A stretch of DNA of 64,000 nucleotides from Entomomonas sp. E2T0 (GCF_025985425.1 NZ_CP094972.1:2418001-2482000), one strand, 5' to 3'. Shown: positions 33,122 to 43,424, numbered from the stretch's first letter. Numbers and translations are program-made. The notes: generated by a model not told the origin, from the sequence alone.

Positions 33122-33142
33122 ATTTACTACCCTGTATTATCA

Positions 33143-33784
33143 TTATTCAGTTGGATCAATACCGCTTTGTTGAGCAATTGCTTTGTAACCACTTCCTTCT
33201 GGGATTACTAGATAGCTATAAGAACCACCTTTCTTTAAGAAGTTGCTTGGGTAGCTAGCTATTTTTTTACTACCTGAGTAAGCAGCAAAAGCAATTTTAA
33301 TTTCATTAACTTTTCTACTACCTGTTTGGTTTTTATTAACAGCAGCAATAACTTCATGTTTACCATCAGCTGTTTTTAATTCTATAGACTCATTGGTTAA
33401 GTTATAGAAGGCAATTTGTGCTTTTCTAGGTTCATTAGAAAACTGATCATTAATTAAAGTAAGTTTGCCATTTTCGTAAACTAAGGTAACGGCTGTATTC
33501 GCTTTTAAATCTAAATCTATACTAGCATTACCAGTACTTACTTTATGTTTACCTGGTGGCACAAAACGATAGTTGCTAAGTTGCTTTACAGCAATACGTT
33601 GTGGGTTTACTTTGCCTGTTAAGGTAGCAGAGATATTACTGTTGCTTAGATTAATTATTCTCACAAAAGCCGAGTCAGCAGGTGCTACAGCATCATATAA
33701 ATCAGCATTACCTTCTTGTGCTTGAATGTTAGTAGTAAAAGCTAAAAAGCTAGCTAAGATCATTAAGGTTTTTAGTAGTTTCAT
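33143..33784 (-). CDS. algF: Alginate O-acetylation protein AlgF
   Basis: The 213-residue periplasmic protein has a signal peptide ending in IQAQEG. It matches AlgF in NADLYDAVAPADSAFVRIINLS and in the two beta-sandwich repeats that follow. AlgF is needed for acetylation with AlgI and AlgJ. A GGAG ribosome site lies nine bases before the ATG. The order algI-algJ-algF is kept from Pseudomonas, but here algX, not algA, follows. Confidence 0.92.
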   Translation of the reverse strand: MKLLKTLMILASFLAFTTNIQAQEGNADLYDAVAPADSAFVRIINLSNSNISATLTGKVNPQRIAVKQLSNYRFVPPGKHKVSTGNASIDLDLKANTAVTLVYENGKLTLINDQFSNEPRKAQIAFYNLTNESIELKTADGKHEVIAAVNKNQTGSRKVNEIKIAFAAYSGSKKIASYPSNFLKKGGSYSYLVIPEGSGYKAIAQQSGIDPTE

Positions 33785-33799
33785 AGAAATAACTCCATT

Positions 33800-34906
33800 T
33801 TAAAAATGTTTGACTTGATTTTCAGTACCTTTTTTATTGTTTCTGAAGCTCTGCACTAATAAGGTACGGACAGGGAACTCCCAAATTACAGCATGGATAG
33901 TGGGATCATTAAAATCGGGTTGCTTAAGAAACTCAGCCATTGCTTCAAATGGACCATTAGCTTCTAGTGCATGGGTAAGAATGTCTGTTTGTAACTCCTG
34001 TTTAAGAAAGCCGACAAAATTCCAATCATCCATTTTGCTATAACTAGTGCCTACTAGTGCAATTGGATATTGTTGATCGCCAAATAATGCACTATCAGAG
34101 ATCTCTTGATTGGCTTGTGTTGTTTCAAAGATGGGTAAATTTACAGGTTGATAATTTTGTCGAGCAATACTTAAATGAAACTGCATATAGTTCATTAAAT
34201 CGCCCTTATGTTGTTTTTCACTGACTTTATTGGTAATGAATAAAGTATCTTGTTTTAGCTCAGGGTATTGTAGTGCTACTTGCTTAGCGGCTAATGAAGC
34301 ACCTTCAGGTGACCAATGAGTATCATTACGAATAAAGACAGAATGGTTTGTTACCTGTTGTTGAAAACTAGGTCTAATATCTACTGATGCTATATCGGCA
34401 TCATTAAGTTGTTTAATAAAAGAATCATAGAGATTAATAACAACAGGCTCAGGTTCTCGGCTGATATGGCTATGTTCAATATCAACTTTCATTGGAATAG
34501 GTAGGATGATTAGCTTTTGACCACGCCGTTTTAATTGTTCATCAATTTCTTTTATTTGATGATATTGTTTATTAAGCTGTGCAGACAAATCATTAACGAC
34601 CAGATATTCTTGATTACTAAATAGCCAAGCATCTTTGCCTAAAATAACACCACTGGTACCTTCATTAAAAGCGAGGTATCTAATATCTGCCCAAAATTTT
34701 ACAGAGGGTTCTCTAGCAAAAAACTGTTTATCATAAAAAGTTTCATATTTGCGTAACAATTTGCCATCCATAAATAGTGACCAATTGTCTGTTTCAGTTT
34801 CAGAAAATTTAAAAATAGAAGGTATGGAATAAATAAACATACCACCTATTAAAACAATAAATAATATACCGTTTAATTTACTGGATGATTGTGTTGTAGG
34901 AAACAT
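33800..34906 (-). CDS. algJ: Alginate O-acetyltransferase AlgJ
   Basis: The 368-residue protein has an N-terminal membrane anchor (residues about 12-32) and a periplasmic SGNH domain related to AlgX. The Asp-x-His motif is DTHW and the serine is in VGTSYSK. I chose the ATG at 34906: it has an AGGGGG ribosome site seven bases upstream, whereas the in-frame TTG at 34912 lies too close to that site. AlgJ passes acetyl groups from AlgI towards AlgX. It starts 11 bases after algI. Confidence 0.9.
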   Translation of the reverse strand: MFPTTQSSSKLNGILFIVLIGGMFIYSIPSIFKFSETETDNWSLFMDGKLLRKYETFYDKQFFAREPSVKFWADIRYLAFNEGTSGVILGKDAWLFSNQEYLVVNDLSAQLNKQYHQIKEIDEQLKRRGQKLIILPIPMKVDIEHSHISREPEPVVINLYDSFIKQLNDADIASVDIRPSFQQQVTNHSVFIRNDTHWSPEGASLAAKQVALQYPELKQDTLFITNKVSEKQHKGDLMNYMQFHLSIARQNYQPVNLPIFETTQANQEISDSALFGDQQYPIALVGTSYSKMDDWNFVGFLKQELQTDILTHALEANGPFEAMAEFLKQPDFNDPTIHAVIWEFPVRTLLVQSFRNNKKGTENQVKHF

Positions 34907-34917
34907 AAACAATCCCC

Positions 34918-36345
34918 CTAAAATTGGAAATAAAGAAAAGGTGAAAAGGAATTAGCAGCAAGGCTACTGAGCGCTAATAAAAAGCCTGCCCACAGTAATA
35001 AGGAGTTAAAACCTGTTGCTCGTTGCATAAAGTAATTATCTTTATTACCCAAGTAGTAACGTTTATTAATAATGCCAGCAATTAATGTCCAAAGCACCGT
35101 GATAGCTAGGAAAGCAACGGTCATTCTTGAGCTGCCATAAATATAAATATCTAAATCACCAAAGCCATTTAAACCAAATAGTGAGCCATAGATATCAATA
35201 CTGTGGTTTAAATTACTAGTAAAGAAGAGAGGCATTGCTAATAAAACTAAAAATACAGCGCGAATGTATCTTAGGAACTTCCAAGGTGTATTTAATTTGG
35301 TGGCAACACCAAAAACACGCTCTAATGCCATACAGGTGCCTAAGTAGAATCCCCAAAGAACCATTGCTGCACTAGCACCATGCCATAGACCAGAAACGGT
35401 AAGAGTGAAAATAATGGCTAATAATGGATTCATTATTTTGTTACGGACGAGTGGCATAAATAAGTAGTCCCGTAAATAATGAGCAAGTGTTATATGCCAG
35501 CGTTGCCAAAACTCAGTAATACTTTGTGAAGCATAAGGTTGGTTAAAGTTTTCAGGAAACTTAAAGCCCATCATTAATGCTAATCCAATAGCCATACAGC
35601 TGTAGCCAGCAAAGTCAAAATATAGTTGTAGGCATGATGCAACTAATCCAAACCATGCCTCAAAGAAATGTAAGGTATTTTGTCCAAGGAATAGGGCATT
35701 AATGCCAGCTAAATTATCAGCAATTAATACCTTCATAATAAAGCCTTGGAAAAATCGGCAAACGCCTAAAGAAAATATATCTAGTGAATGTTCACGGTGT
35801 TTAAATTGGGGGGCTAATTCGCTGTATCTTAAAATTGGCCCAGCCACCAAGTGAGGAAAGAGGGAAACAAAAGCTGCAAAATCGATAAAACTTTTAGTAG
35901 GCACAGCATTTTTGCGGTATATATCTACAATATAACTTAATGCATGGAATACATAAAAAGAGATACCCAACGGTAATAGAATATTAGTTAGGGTAAAGGT
36001 ATTAAAACCTAAAGGTTCTAGTACAGCGTTAATAATTTCAACACCAAAATTAACATATTTAAAGTAGCCTAATGTTGCAAGGTCGCCAATGACACCTACC
36101 CATAATATTCGGAATGCAGCTTTTTTATTGTTTTTATCCAGTTGTTTTTTAATCAGTAAGCCAAGCCAAAAGTTCCATGCAGTAATACCAATAAAAAGCA
36201 ATAGGAAATCTGGGCGCCACCATGCATAGAAAAGATAACTAGCAATAACAATAACGGTAGAGCGCCAACTTGCTTTTACTGAATAGTAAACAATAAAAAA
36301 AGTAGGTAAATATAAAAATAAAAAAACGTTCGATGCAAATATCAT
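34918..36345 (-). CDS. algI: Alginate O-acetyltransferase AlgI (MBOAT)
   Basis: The 475-residue polytopic protein belongs to the MBOAT family. The invariant histidine is in VSGLWHGASAAMVLWG, and NFNQPYASQSITEFWQRWHITL is the usual preceding segment. AlgI carries acetyl groups across the inner membrane for alginate modification. It begins two bases after the algE stop. In Pseudomonas, algG, algX and algL lie between algE and algI; here they are downstream. Confidence 0.95.
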   Translation of the reverse strand: MIFASNVFLFLYLPTFFIVYYSVKASWRSTVIVIASYLFYAWWRPDFLLLFIGITAWNFWLGLLIKKQLDKNNKKAAFRILWVGVIGDLATLGYFKYVNFGVEIINAVLEPLGFNTFTLTNILLPLGISFYVFHALSYIVDIYRKNAVPTKSFIDFAAFVSLFPHLVAGPILRYSELAPQFKHREHSLDIFSLGVCRFFQGFIMKVLIADNLAGINALFLGQNTLHFFEAWFGLVASCLQLYFDFAGYSCMAIGLALMMGFKFPENFNQPYASQSITEFWQRWHITLAHYLRDYLFMPLVRNKIMNPLLAIIFTLTVSGLWHGASAAMVLWGFYLGTCMALERVFGVATKLNTPWKFLRYIRAVFLVLLAMPLFFTSNLNHSIDIYGSLFGLNGFGDLDIYIYGSSRMTVAFLAITVLWTLIAGIINKRYYLGNKDNYFMQRATGFNSLLLWAGFLLALSSLAANSFSPFLYFQF

Positions 36346-36347
36346 TG

Positions 36348-37811
36348 TTAGTACCTAAAAACTAAACCTAGTGTAATTTGATAGTCATCACCTACTTTTT
36401 TAGCGGCACTACCACTTTTAAAGTAACTTAGGTTGAGTAATGTATTCATGGTGAAGTGTTTGCCTTGATAGTTGTAAGGAAACATTTGCCAGTAATAATT
36501 AATATCAAAGACTTGACCAACTGATTTACTACCAGAAAGATTGTTATTAGAAATTTGTTGATTACGTTCACGATTTATCTCTTGGCTTACACGAATAGGT
36601 AAGCCAGCAGAGCTATTACGTAGCTTAATATCACTGATACGAAAATCTACTCGAGTACGGTCAGCAGGATTAGTCTGAATACCTATGCCATAGAACATTA
36701 AGTTACTCATGTCTAAGCGCACAAATGAACTTACTAGTCGTGTACTATAGCTACCAGGTGTAGTTAAACGGTCTGTTTGGATTCTATTAAGTTGATAGCC
36801 ATGGTATTGATCTTTTGGATTATCAGTTAGGCCACCATACACAAATACTCTAGGTTTCCATGGGGTGCTATCAAATCTTTTACCAACTTCGCCTAATAAC
36901 AACCATCCATTTATAGAATTTTTTTCGGTATTATAATTGTCATCAATTGTTCGTCTTTTTCCTTGCATACGAACAAATTCAACATGATAATCATTAAAAA
37001 GGGGAGAGACTCGTTGATCATCACCCTTAATGAAAACACCTATACGACTTCCTTTAAAATCATTAGAGTCATCAATACGTCTACCTGAATAGTCGTTTTC
37101 ATAGAGGAAACGAGTACCTAGCCAGTTACGTGGACTCCATTGCCATTCATATTGTCCCATTACATAAACAATTTTTTTATCTTGTTCATCTAATTTGTTA
37201 ACGTCAGTATTATAGTTCCAGAACTTTTGACTGACTGCTAGAAAACCTGAGTTTAAGGTGTTGTTATAGTCAAACCTGATAGACTCTAAACTGTCGTCCC
37301 ACCAAATGCCATATCTATCATAGAAACGCTGTCTACCAGCAGTGATTGAATATCTTGGATCATCCCATAATAGGCCACGACGAATATAAAACTCTCTTAA
37401 TTCAGCATAAGCATAACGTGGTCTTTTAGTACTACGGGTATTTTCATAGTTACCACCATCTTCTTGTAAGGATGGAGAGTAGTATTTTGAGTCATAGTTT
37501 ATCCATGCACGGGTATAGAATGTCCATTTTGGCCACTTTTGTTCAGGAGAAAACCAGTAAAAAGAGGGTTCATAGCGTAAACTATAGAAGTTTTTACGAT
37601 CACTGCCTAAAGCTGAATTTTCAGGACCTCTACCAAACTGTGTAGTTACTTTATTATAGAAAAGAGAAGTAACAGGTGGTAGCTGCCCATCAACTAATTG
37701 TGCTGGAAGTTCTCCTATATCAGAAAAGTCGTTCTCTTCTTGTGCCCACGTATTGAAAATAGGGGAAAAAATTATTATGCAAGAACAGGGTATTTTAATT
37801 AGCCATTTCAT
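36348..37811 (-). CDS. algE: Alginate export porin AlgE
   Basis: The 487-residue protein has a signal peptide (NTWAQEE) and is rich in alternating beta-strands. It ends in an aromatic residue (GLVFRY), as outer-membrane barrels do. The segments YAELREFYIRRGLLWDDPRYSITAGRQRFYDRYGIWWDD are typical of AlgE, the 18-stranded porin through which alginate leaves the cell. Many arginines that would line the pore are present. Its start overlaps the algK stop as ATGA. Confidence 0.93.
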   Translation of the reverse strand: MKWLIKIPCSCIIIFSPIFNTWAQEENDFSDIGELPAQLVDGQLPPVTSLFYNKVTTQFGRGPENSALGSDRKNFYSLRYEPSFYWFSPEQKWPKWTFYTRAWINYDSKYYSPSLQEDGGNYENTRSTKRPRYAYAELREFYIRRGLLWDDPRYSITAGRQRFYDRYGIWWDDSLESIRFDYNNTLNSGFLAVSQKFWNYNTDVNKLDEQDKKIVYVMGQYEWQWSPRNWLGTRFLYENDYSGRRIDDSNDFKGSRIGVFIKGDDQRVSPLFNDYHVEFVRMQGKRRTIDDNYNTEKNSINGWLLLGEVGKRFDSTPWKPRVFVYGGLTDNPKDQYHGYQLNRIQTDRLTTPGSYSTRLVSSFVRLDMSNLMFYGIGIQTNPADRTRVDFRISDIKLRNSSAGLPIRVSQEINRERNQQISNNNLSGSKSVGQVFDINYYWQMFPYNYQGKHFTMNTLLNLSYFKSGSAAKKVGDDYQITLGLVFRY

Positions 37812-39271
37812 AGTTGATACTCCTTGGCTAGTTGTTTATATAAAGTACGTCCTTGTTGCTCTTCTTGTTTTGTCATGTCATTCATTAATTGTTTTTTTAG
37901 TCCAGAGGCCCTGAACTCTCCTAACTCATTAGCTAATAATACATAAGCATAAGCTTTGGCTTTATCTCGGCAGATTGCTCGACCTTGATAGTAAATACCT
38001 GCAATAGCATAGAAGGCAGATGGGTATCCTTTTTTAGCTTCACCTTCTAGTATGGTTATAGCGCGATATTGATCTGGCTCGTCTAATACACCTCGACTAT
38101 ATAGAGTAGCTAGTAACGTATTGGCAGAAGGGTATTGCTCTTGCTGTAATTGCTGAATTAACTCATAACTTTTAGGTGGATTAAGCGTATTCCAACTACT
38201 TACCATAGAAACTGATACAGTTAATGCTTTAGCATTTTGTGGCTGAGTTGTAGCTATTCTTTCAATTAAGCCTAGAGCTTCTTCTGGGGTATAGCTATCA
38301 GGTAATGAGGTCATCTTATTAACTTTGGAAACCATAGCAGGTACCCAATTACGCTCGATTGCTTTATCTAGCCAAAAATTAACTTCATTTTCATCTTTAG
38401 AAAATTGTTCAGTTATTTGCTTGCGTAATTCCTCTATTTCAGCTTTAACTCGTTCATTAGCTGCTCCAGTTAAGCCTTTATTTTGCTCATGGAATTGTCT
38501 ACCTTTTAAAATAGCTAAGCTACGTTGAGTTGAGAAAACAGTATCTAATATTGATGCAATACTGTGTATAGTAGTTACTGGTAAATTATCTACTTGATCT
38601 TGTAGACTACGTGTATATAACGGAAATAGTGTATCTTGCTTATCGCCTAACAGTTTGTAGTAGCGAAAAACAGCACGACTATCGCTAAAAAAAGCTTTTT
38701 CATAGAGTTGTAATGCTAATGTTTTATTACCTTGTTGCTCTGCTAATACCGCTCTATAAAGTTCTGGGCGGCAAAAAGCTAAACAAGATGATTGATAAAG
38801 AGAGATTAGTTCTTCGGCCTGTTTATTATTAATAAAGTTTGGATAAGTAACAAAAACCTCTAACGTTGCTGTAAGGGTTTGTGGATCTCTTGTTAAGGGA
38901 TATTGTTGTAAAGATCTTTTTATATAGTTAGCTTGTCTTTTACGCAAACGCATGTTGTTGTCTAATATTCTAGCCATTGCGGTAAGTGCAGGTATTTCTC
39001 CTTGTCCTTCAGCAAATGCTTTTTTAAATAACACTAAAGCTTCTGTACTATTAGCCATGCTATTTTGTTGAACTAGCTGATTACCTAGTAATAACATTGA
39101 TTGTCTATCACCAAACTTTACTAGTTTTCTTAAATCTTCCATTACATCAGCATTAGGATCTTTAAATAAGGCATAACGTATTTCATCTAAACCACGACTA
39201 GCTAATGCAACATCAACTGTACAAATAGTGGCTGCAAGTGAGATAAGAAAGTAAACAATCCCTTTTTTCAT
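37808..39271 (-). CDS. algK: Alginate scaffold protein AlgK (TPR/Sel1 repeats)
   Basis: The 487-residue protein consists of Sel1/TPR-like helical repeats, e.g. ALVLFKKAFAEGQGEIPALTAMARIL and KKGYPSAFYAIAGIYYQGRAICRDKAKAYAYVLLANELGE. AlgK links AlgE in the outer membrane to the periplasmic complex. In P. aeruginosa it is a lipoprotein. Here the signal region reads FLISLAATICTVDVALASRG, in which the only cysteine is preceded by TI rather than a small -1 residue. A signal peptidase I site (ALA-S) is more likely, so it may be soluble. It overlaps algE by four bases. Confidence 0.88.
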   Translation of the reverse strand: MKKGIVYFLISLAATICTVDVALASRGLDEIRYALFKDPNADVMEDLRKLVKFGDRQSMLLLGNQLVQQNSMANSTEALVLFKKAFAEGQGEIPALTAMARILDNNMRLRKRQANYIKRSLQQYPLTRDPQTLTATLEVFVTYPNFINNKQAEELISLYQSSCLAFCRPELYRAVLAEQQGNKTLALQLYEKAFFSDSRAVFRYYKLLGDKQDTLFPLYTRSLQDQVDNLPVTTIHSIASILDTVFSTQRSLAILKGRQFHEQNKGLTGAANERVKAEIEELRKQITEQFSKDENEVNFWLDKAIERNWVPAMVSKVNKMTSLPDSYTPEEALGLIERIATTQPQNAKALTVSVSMVSSWNTLNPPKSYELIQQLQQEQYPSANTLLATLYSRGVLDEPDQYRAITILEGEAKKGYPSAFYAIAGIYYQGRAICRDKAKAYAYVLLANELGEFRASGLKKQLMNDMTKQEEQQGRTLYKQLAKEYQL

Positions 39272-39280
39272 AACTTATTC

Positions 39281-40438
39281 CTAAAAACTAAAAGGTAATC
39301 CTAAGAATAAGTTTACAGATACTGGCTGCTGATAACTTTCTTTAGGTAATGGCTTATTAGGTTCAATAAATAAAATAGTACTTTGGGTACGATTATCAAT
39401 TTGTGTTCTAAAAATTTTTCCTTCAATTGTTTCCCTGCTGTTATAAGCATTGATGGTAATACGGCTTATTTTGTTTAGATTATTTAGTTTGCCGTAAGGA
39501 ATAGTGGCTTTTACATAAAGTTTTTCATTTTTTGGTACTAAATATAATAAAGGGGATTCTTTATAAGAAAAGCCTTTAGGAATAGGGTATGGGTAAAAAA
39601 CTTCACAATTACAAGGGCTATTAATAACAGTTTTTACTGTAGTTCTAGCTAATAACTCATTAGTTTCTTCTGGTGTTAGTTTGTCTAACATTTGCATATC
39701 AGAAAGATTAGTAAAATACGTGGCTAGTTGAGTTGAAATACTAACTAACGGTTCACCTTCAACTACTGAAGTCTGATTTGGTTTTAGTAATAAATTAAGG
39801 TAACCATTATCCGGCATGCTAATGGTATAAGTGTCTGCACTAACAACTGCTTCAGTTGGTGTTAAGGTAAAGAATAATAAGTAGCTTTTATAAAGTACAA
39901 AACTTAATGCAAGTAAACCCACTATAGTAAATAGCAGTGTACCTATAATGGCTTTTAGTCTTTCTACTATATTTCTTTGAGTGGCATCTTTTGTTTTACG
40001 GCTTTTAATATAGTTCTCACGTTGCATGATATTAAACAGGCCGCTAATATCAACTACCTCACCTGAGGTGTAGGAGACAATAAGATAACGTAAAATATCA
40101 CATTTGCCAGCATCTAAATCTATAAATTGGCAACCATACTTTTGGTTGGTTCGAGATACTACCTTTAATGTTACCTCAATACGTATCTCAAGGGCATTCA
40201 TAGGTAAAGAAATGAGTGAATGTAATAAAGTCCCTTTAGGTATTTCTCCATAATGATTGAAAGAAATACCACCAAGAGAAACATCTTCTATATCTGTTTC
40301 TGTGATGAACTCTTGATTATTTTCCTTTGTAATCGTTACTTTTGCAGGAATTTTTGTACGAATATGCTGGCGTTCATCAAGTGCTTCATGCACTATTTTG
40401 GGTCCTTCTTGACTGCCAGTAGTTGATTTGTTATCCAT
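39281..40438 (-). CDS. alg44: Alg44, c-di-GMP-binding alginate co-polymerase
   Basis: The 385-residue protein has an N-terminal PilZ domain with the c-di-GMP motif RxxxR (Arg23, Arg27) and DVSLGG (Asp52, Ser54, Gly57). A membrane helix lies at about 165-188, and a periplasmic HlyD-like domain follows. Alg44 activates Alg8 when c-di-GMP is bound, so polymer production is expected to be controlled by c-di-GMP here. It is 30 bases downstream of alg8 and 9 bases upstream of algK. Confidence 0.93.
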   Translation of the reverse strand: MDNKSTTGSQEGPKIVHEALDERQHIRTKIPAKVTITKENNQEFITETDIEDVSLGGISFNHYGEIPKGTLLHSLISLPMNALEIRIEVTLKVVSRTNQKYGCQFIDLDAGKCDILRYLIVSYTSGEVVDISGLFNIMQRENYIKSRKTKDATQRNIVERLKAIIGTLLFTIVGLLALSFVLYKSYLLFFTLTPTEAVVSADTYTISMPDNGYLNLLLKPNQTSVVEGEPLVSISTQLATYFTNLSDMQMLDKLTPEETNELLARTTVKTVINSPCNCEVFYPYPIPKGFSYKESPLLYLVPKNEKLYVKATIPYGKLNNLNKISRITINAYNSRETIEGKIFRTQIDNRTQSTILFIEPNKPLPKESYQQPVSVNLFLGLPFSF

Positions 40439-40468
40439 AATATTACTTTATTAACTCACGGTTTAAAT

Positions 40469-41980
40469 TTATTTATTGATATCTATTGCTAGAGAAACAA
40501 TACAAAGAAAAATGGCAATAGCAGATAGCATGGTTATCTTTGATGTCCAGCGATTAAGTTTTGTGTCAAAGCTAATATTTTGATTTAAAGTTGTTTTTTG
40601 TCTTGTCCATTGTTGCCTATCTAAGTGAAATACAGCGTTAATTTTCATCATTGAGCCAATAATTTGGTTGTAATAGAGTGCAAAAGGATATAGCGGATCT
40701 ACTGGATGCTTAGAAAATACAAATAGCATACATACAATGCTACGCGTGATAAGTATCCATAGAAAATAAATATAGAGAAATTGGATGCTAATAAGTAATG
40801 AAGCAGTAAGGGCTACGGTTAGACCAAATAAGCTAGTCCACATAGAAACGCGTTGATCATAGAGTACGTATAATGTAAATAAACCTAATTGTTTTCGTAA
40901 TAACTTTACGGCTCTAAAGTTTTGTCTTAATGAGTTGCCATACCAACGAAACATGAGTTGACGTGTTGCCTTTAAAAAATATTTACTAGGGGGATGTTCA
41001 ACAGTTAATGTATAACTATCTGGTACATAGAATGTATCCCAACCAGCACGTTTTAGACTAAACCAAGAAGACTTATCATCGCCTGTTAGAAATTGAAATT
41101 TACCTAATCGCCAGTGTTGTAGATAGTCGGCTTCTACGTCTCTAATAAAATCAAGATCCATCATTAAGCTAGCACGGAAAAAGGAAAGGCGACCTGTGAG
41201 AGTTAACACCTGATGACTTAATGACATGGAGCACATGCTAATATGACGTTGTACAAAACGCATATTGTGCCAACTCGTTAGTAATCTACCACCTTTAACA
41301 ATACAGTATTCATTGGTAGTCATTCCTCCTACATTAGGAAGTAGAGCAAATAATCGACAAGCCTTATCTACACAACCGGGTAACATCATCGTATCGCCAT
41401 CTACAACACAAGCGACGGCATCATGAGCTGGTGCACGTCTTGATAATGCTCTAAAAGCATGCGCTAGCCCATCTCTTTTACCTGTTCCTCTAGCCCTTAC
41501 AATCACTAGTGTAATATCTGGTCGGTCTTTAATCTCTTCACGCATAATCTGTTTAATAAAGTACTCATCACCTGCTTCAACAATAGAGGCGATAATAGTA
41601 CTGGGAACAGGAATGCTACTTAATTCTTGAAAGATAGATTGGTAAACTTTATAAGTGGTTTCTGGTGGAATACGAAAACTAGTGACTACCATGAAAATAT
41701 GCGAGGGTAATGTTTGATCTCCCATTTTATCAGCGAGTTTACGCAACCTTGGAAATGCCCAATATAAAAAATACATGCCACGTATATAATGTAATATGTT
41801 GTTGCTATATCGCCATGTACCCACAACACCAATTAAAAAGATAAATTGATGGCTGCTTGAGTCCAAATACTCACGGTCTACAAGCGAGGCAAGAAAAATA
41901 ATAAGTGTTAATAGCATGAGCCAGCCAAATGCTTTGGAGCAAAAAGTGTTTTTTGACTTGGCTACAAATTTAACGCTCAT
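40469..41980 (-). CDS. alg8: Alginate polymerase Alg8 (GT2 glycosyltransferase)
   Basis: The 503-residue protein is the inner-membrane GT2 synthase that polymerises GDP-mannuronate. It has two N-terminal and several C-terminal membrane helices. The cytoplasmic catalytic domain shows VACVVDGDTMMLPGC (DxD), a TGDDKSSW motif and RQLMFRWYG in the place of the QxxRW motif. I chose the ATG at 41980, with AAGGAG about ten bases upstream; a longer frame to 42013 lacks support. The start overlaps algA by 11 bases, an arrangement not found in Pseudomonas, where algD precedes alg8. Confidence 0.92.
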   Translation of the reverse strand: MSVKFVAKSKNTFCSKAFGWLMLLTLIIFLASLVDREYLDSSSHQFIFLIGVVGTWRYSNNILHYIRGMYFLYWAFPRLRKLADKMGDQTLPSHIFMVVTSFRIPPETTYKVYQSIFQELSSIPVPSTIIASIVEAGDEYFIKQIMREEIKDRPDITLVIVRARGTGKRDGLAHAFRALSRRAPAHDAVACVVDGDTMMLPGCVDKACRLFALLPNVGGMTTNEYCIVKGGRLLTSWHNMRFVQRHISMCSMSLSHQVLTLTGRLSFFRASLMMDLDFIRDVEADYLQHWRLGKFQFLTGDDKSSWFSLKRAGWDTFYVPDSYTLTVEHPPSKYFLKATRQLMFRWYGNSLRQNFRAVKLLRKQLGLFTLYVLYDQRVSMWTSLFGLTVALTASLLISIQFLYIYFLWILITRSIVCMLFVFSKHPVDPLYPFALYYNQIIGSMMKINAVFHLDRQQWTRQKTTLNQNISFDTKLNRWTSKITMLSAIAIFLCIVSLAIDINK

Positions 41981-43418
41981 TAACCAATTTCTCCTTGGTT
42001 GCAGATACAACATTTAAGCGCCCATAACGATCTTCAAATCTTTGAATATCATCCTCACCAAGATAACTACCTGATTGAATTTCAATAACCTCTAATGGGA
42101 TATGACCAGGATTTGATAAACGATGTATTGAGGTGATGGGAATATAAGTAGATTGATTCTCAGAAAGAATAAACTCCTTATCATCGCAAGTAATTAACGC
42201 TGTACCTGTCACAATAACCCAGTGTTCTGCTCGGTGATGATGCATTTGCAGGGATAGGGTGGCACCTGGATTTACAGTGATACGTTTAACTTGAAATCTA
42301 TTGCCATAATCAATGGTTTCGTAACAACCCCAAGGTCTATAAACTAAGCTATTAGTTTCTGATTCTGGGCGTTTGGCTAATTTTAATTGTGTCACTAACT
42401 CTTTAATGCTTTGAGCATTATCACGATGAGCAACTAAAACAGCATCAGGTGTTTCAACAACAAGTAAGTTTTCTACACCTAATAGAGTGACTAATCGTTT
42501 TGATGAAAAGGCTAAGTTGTTTTTACTATCTTTTAAAATAACATCGCCATAGCTAACATTACCTTGTTTATCTTTATCGCTAATTTCCCATAACGAGTTC
42601 CATGCACCAATATCATTCCAACCTGAATCAAGAGGAACAAGCATTGCTTTTTGCGTTTTCTCCATAACACTATAGTCAATAGAGTCATCTGGACATTGAG
42701 CAAAGGTTTTAGCATCTATATAGAGGAATTGGTCTTTATATTGGCTAGCTTGTAATGTTTGTTTGCATGCTTCATAAATAGCAGGTGCATATTGCAACAG
42801 TTCATCCAAGTAACTGCTGCATTTAAAAACAAACATGCCACTATTCCAATAGTAGTTTCCTTGCTCTATAAAAGACTGAGCTGTTATAGCATCAGGTTTT
42901 TCTATAAATTGTTCGACATTGAGGGCAGGGGAAGCTTTATCTGTTGTTGGATGACATTTTATATAGCCAAATCCTGTTTCAGGCTTATCGGCTTTAATAC
43001 CAAATAATACCAGTTGCCCTTGTTCTGCCACTTGCTCTGCAATAGCTAAGGCTTGATGAAAACGAGTTTTGTCTTGGATGAAGTGATCAGCTGGTAATAC
43101 CACCAACGTTTCATCTCTACCTTGTTCCAATAACATCATTGCTGTTAAAGCTACCGCTGGAGAAGTATTACGACCAAAAGGTTCTAATAATATACTATCA
43201 GCTGTTACATCAATTTGAGCTAGCTGTTCCGCTACAATAAAGCGATGTGCTTCATTACATACAACAATAGAGCCTGTCGCTTTTGTATCTAGCCTTAATA
43301 AAGTTTCTTGCAATAATGTTTTGTCATTTAATAATGATAAAAACTGTTTAGGATACTGTCCCCTTGATAAGGGCCAAAGGCGCGAGCCATTTCCACCAGA
43401 CAAAATTACCGTAATCAA
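41970..43418 (-). CDS. algA: Mannose-1-phosphate guanylyltransferase/mannose-6-phosphate isomerase
   Basis: The 482-residue bifunctional protein makes mannose-6-phosphate and GDP-mannose for AlgD. The N-terminal nucleotidyltransferase has ILSGGNGSRLWPLSRGQYPKQFL and FIEKPD. The C-terminal cupin isomerase has RPWGCYETIDYGNRFQVKRITVNPGATLSLQMHHHRAEHWVIVTGTA. The likely start is the TTG at 43418, six bases after a perfect AGGAGG, giving the family N-terminus. A longer frame to 43445 would include the ribosome site. In Pseudomonas algA is the last gene of the cluster; here it is second. Confidence 0.93.
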   Translation of the reverse strand: MITVILSGGNGSRLWPLSRGQYPKQFLSLLNDKTLLQETLLRLDTKATGSIVVCNEAHRFIVAEQLAQIDVTADSILLEPFGRNTSPAVALTAMMLLEQGRDETLVVLPADHFIQDKTRFHQALAIAEQVAEQGQLVLFGIKADKPETGFGYIKCHPTTDKASPALNVEQFIEKPDAITAQSFIEQGNYYWNSGMFVFKCSSYLDELLQYAPAIYEACKQTLQASQYKDQFLYIDAKTFAQCPDDSIDYSVMEKTQKAMLVPLDSGWNDIGAWNSLWEISDKDKQGNVSYGDVILKDSKNNLAFSSKRLVTLLGVENLLVVETPDAVLVAHRDNAQSIKELVTQLKLAKRPESETNSLVYRPWGCYETIDYGNRFQVKRITVNPGATLSLQMHHHRAEHWVIVTGTALITCDDKEFILSENQSTYIPITSIHRLSNPGHIPLEVIEIQSGSYLGEDDIQRFEDRYGRLNVVSATKEKLVNER

Positions 43419-43424
43419 CGTTAG

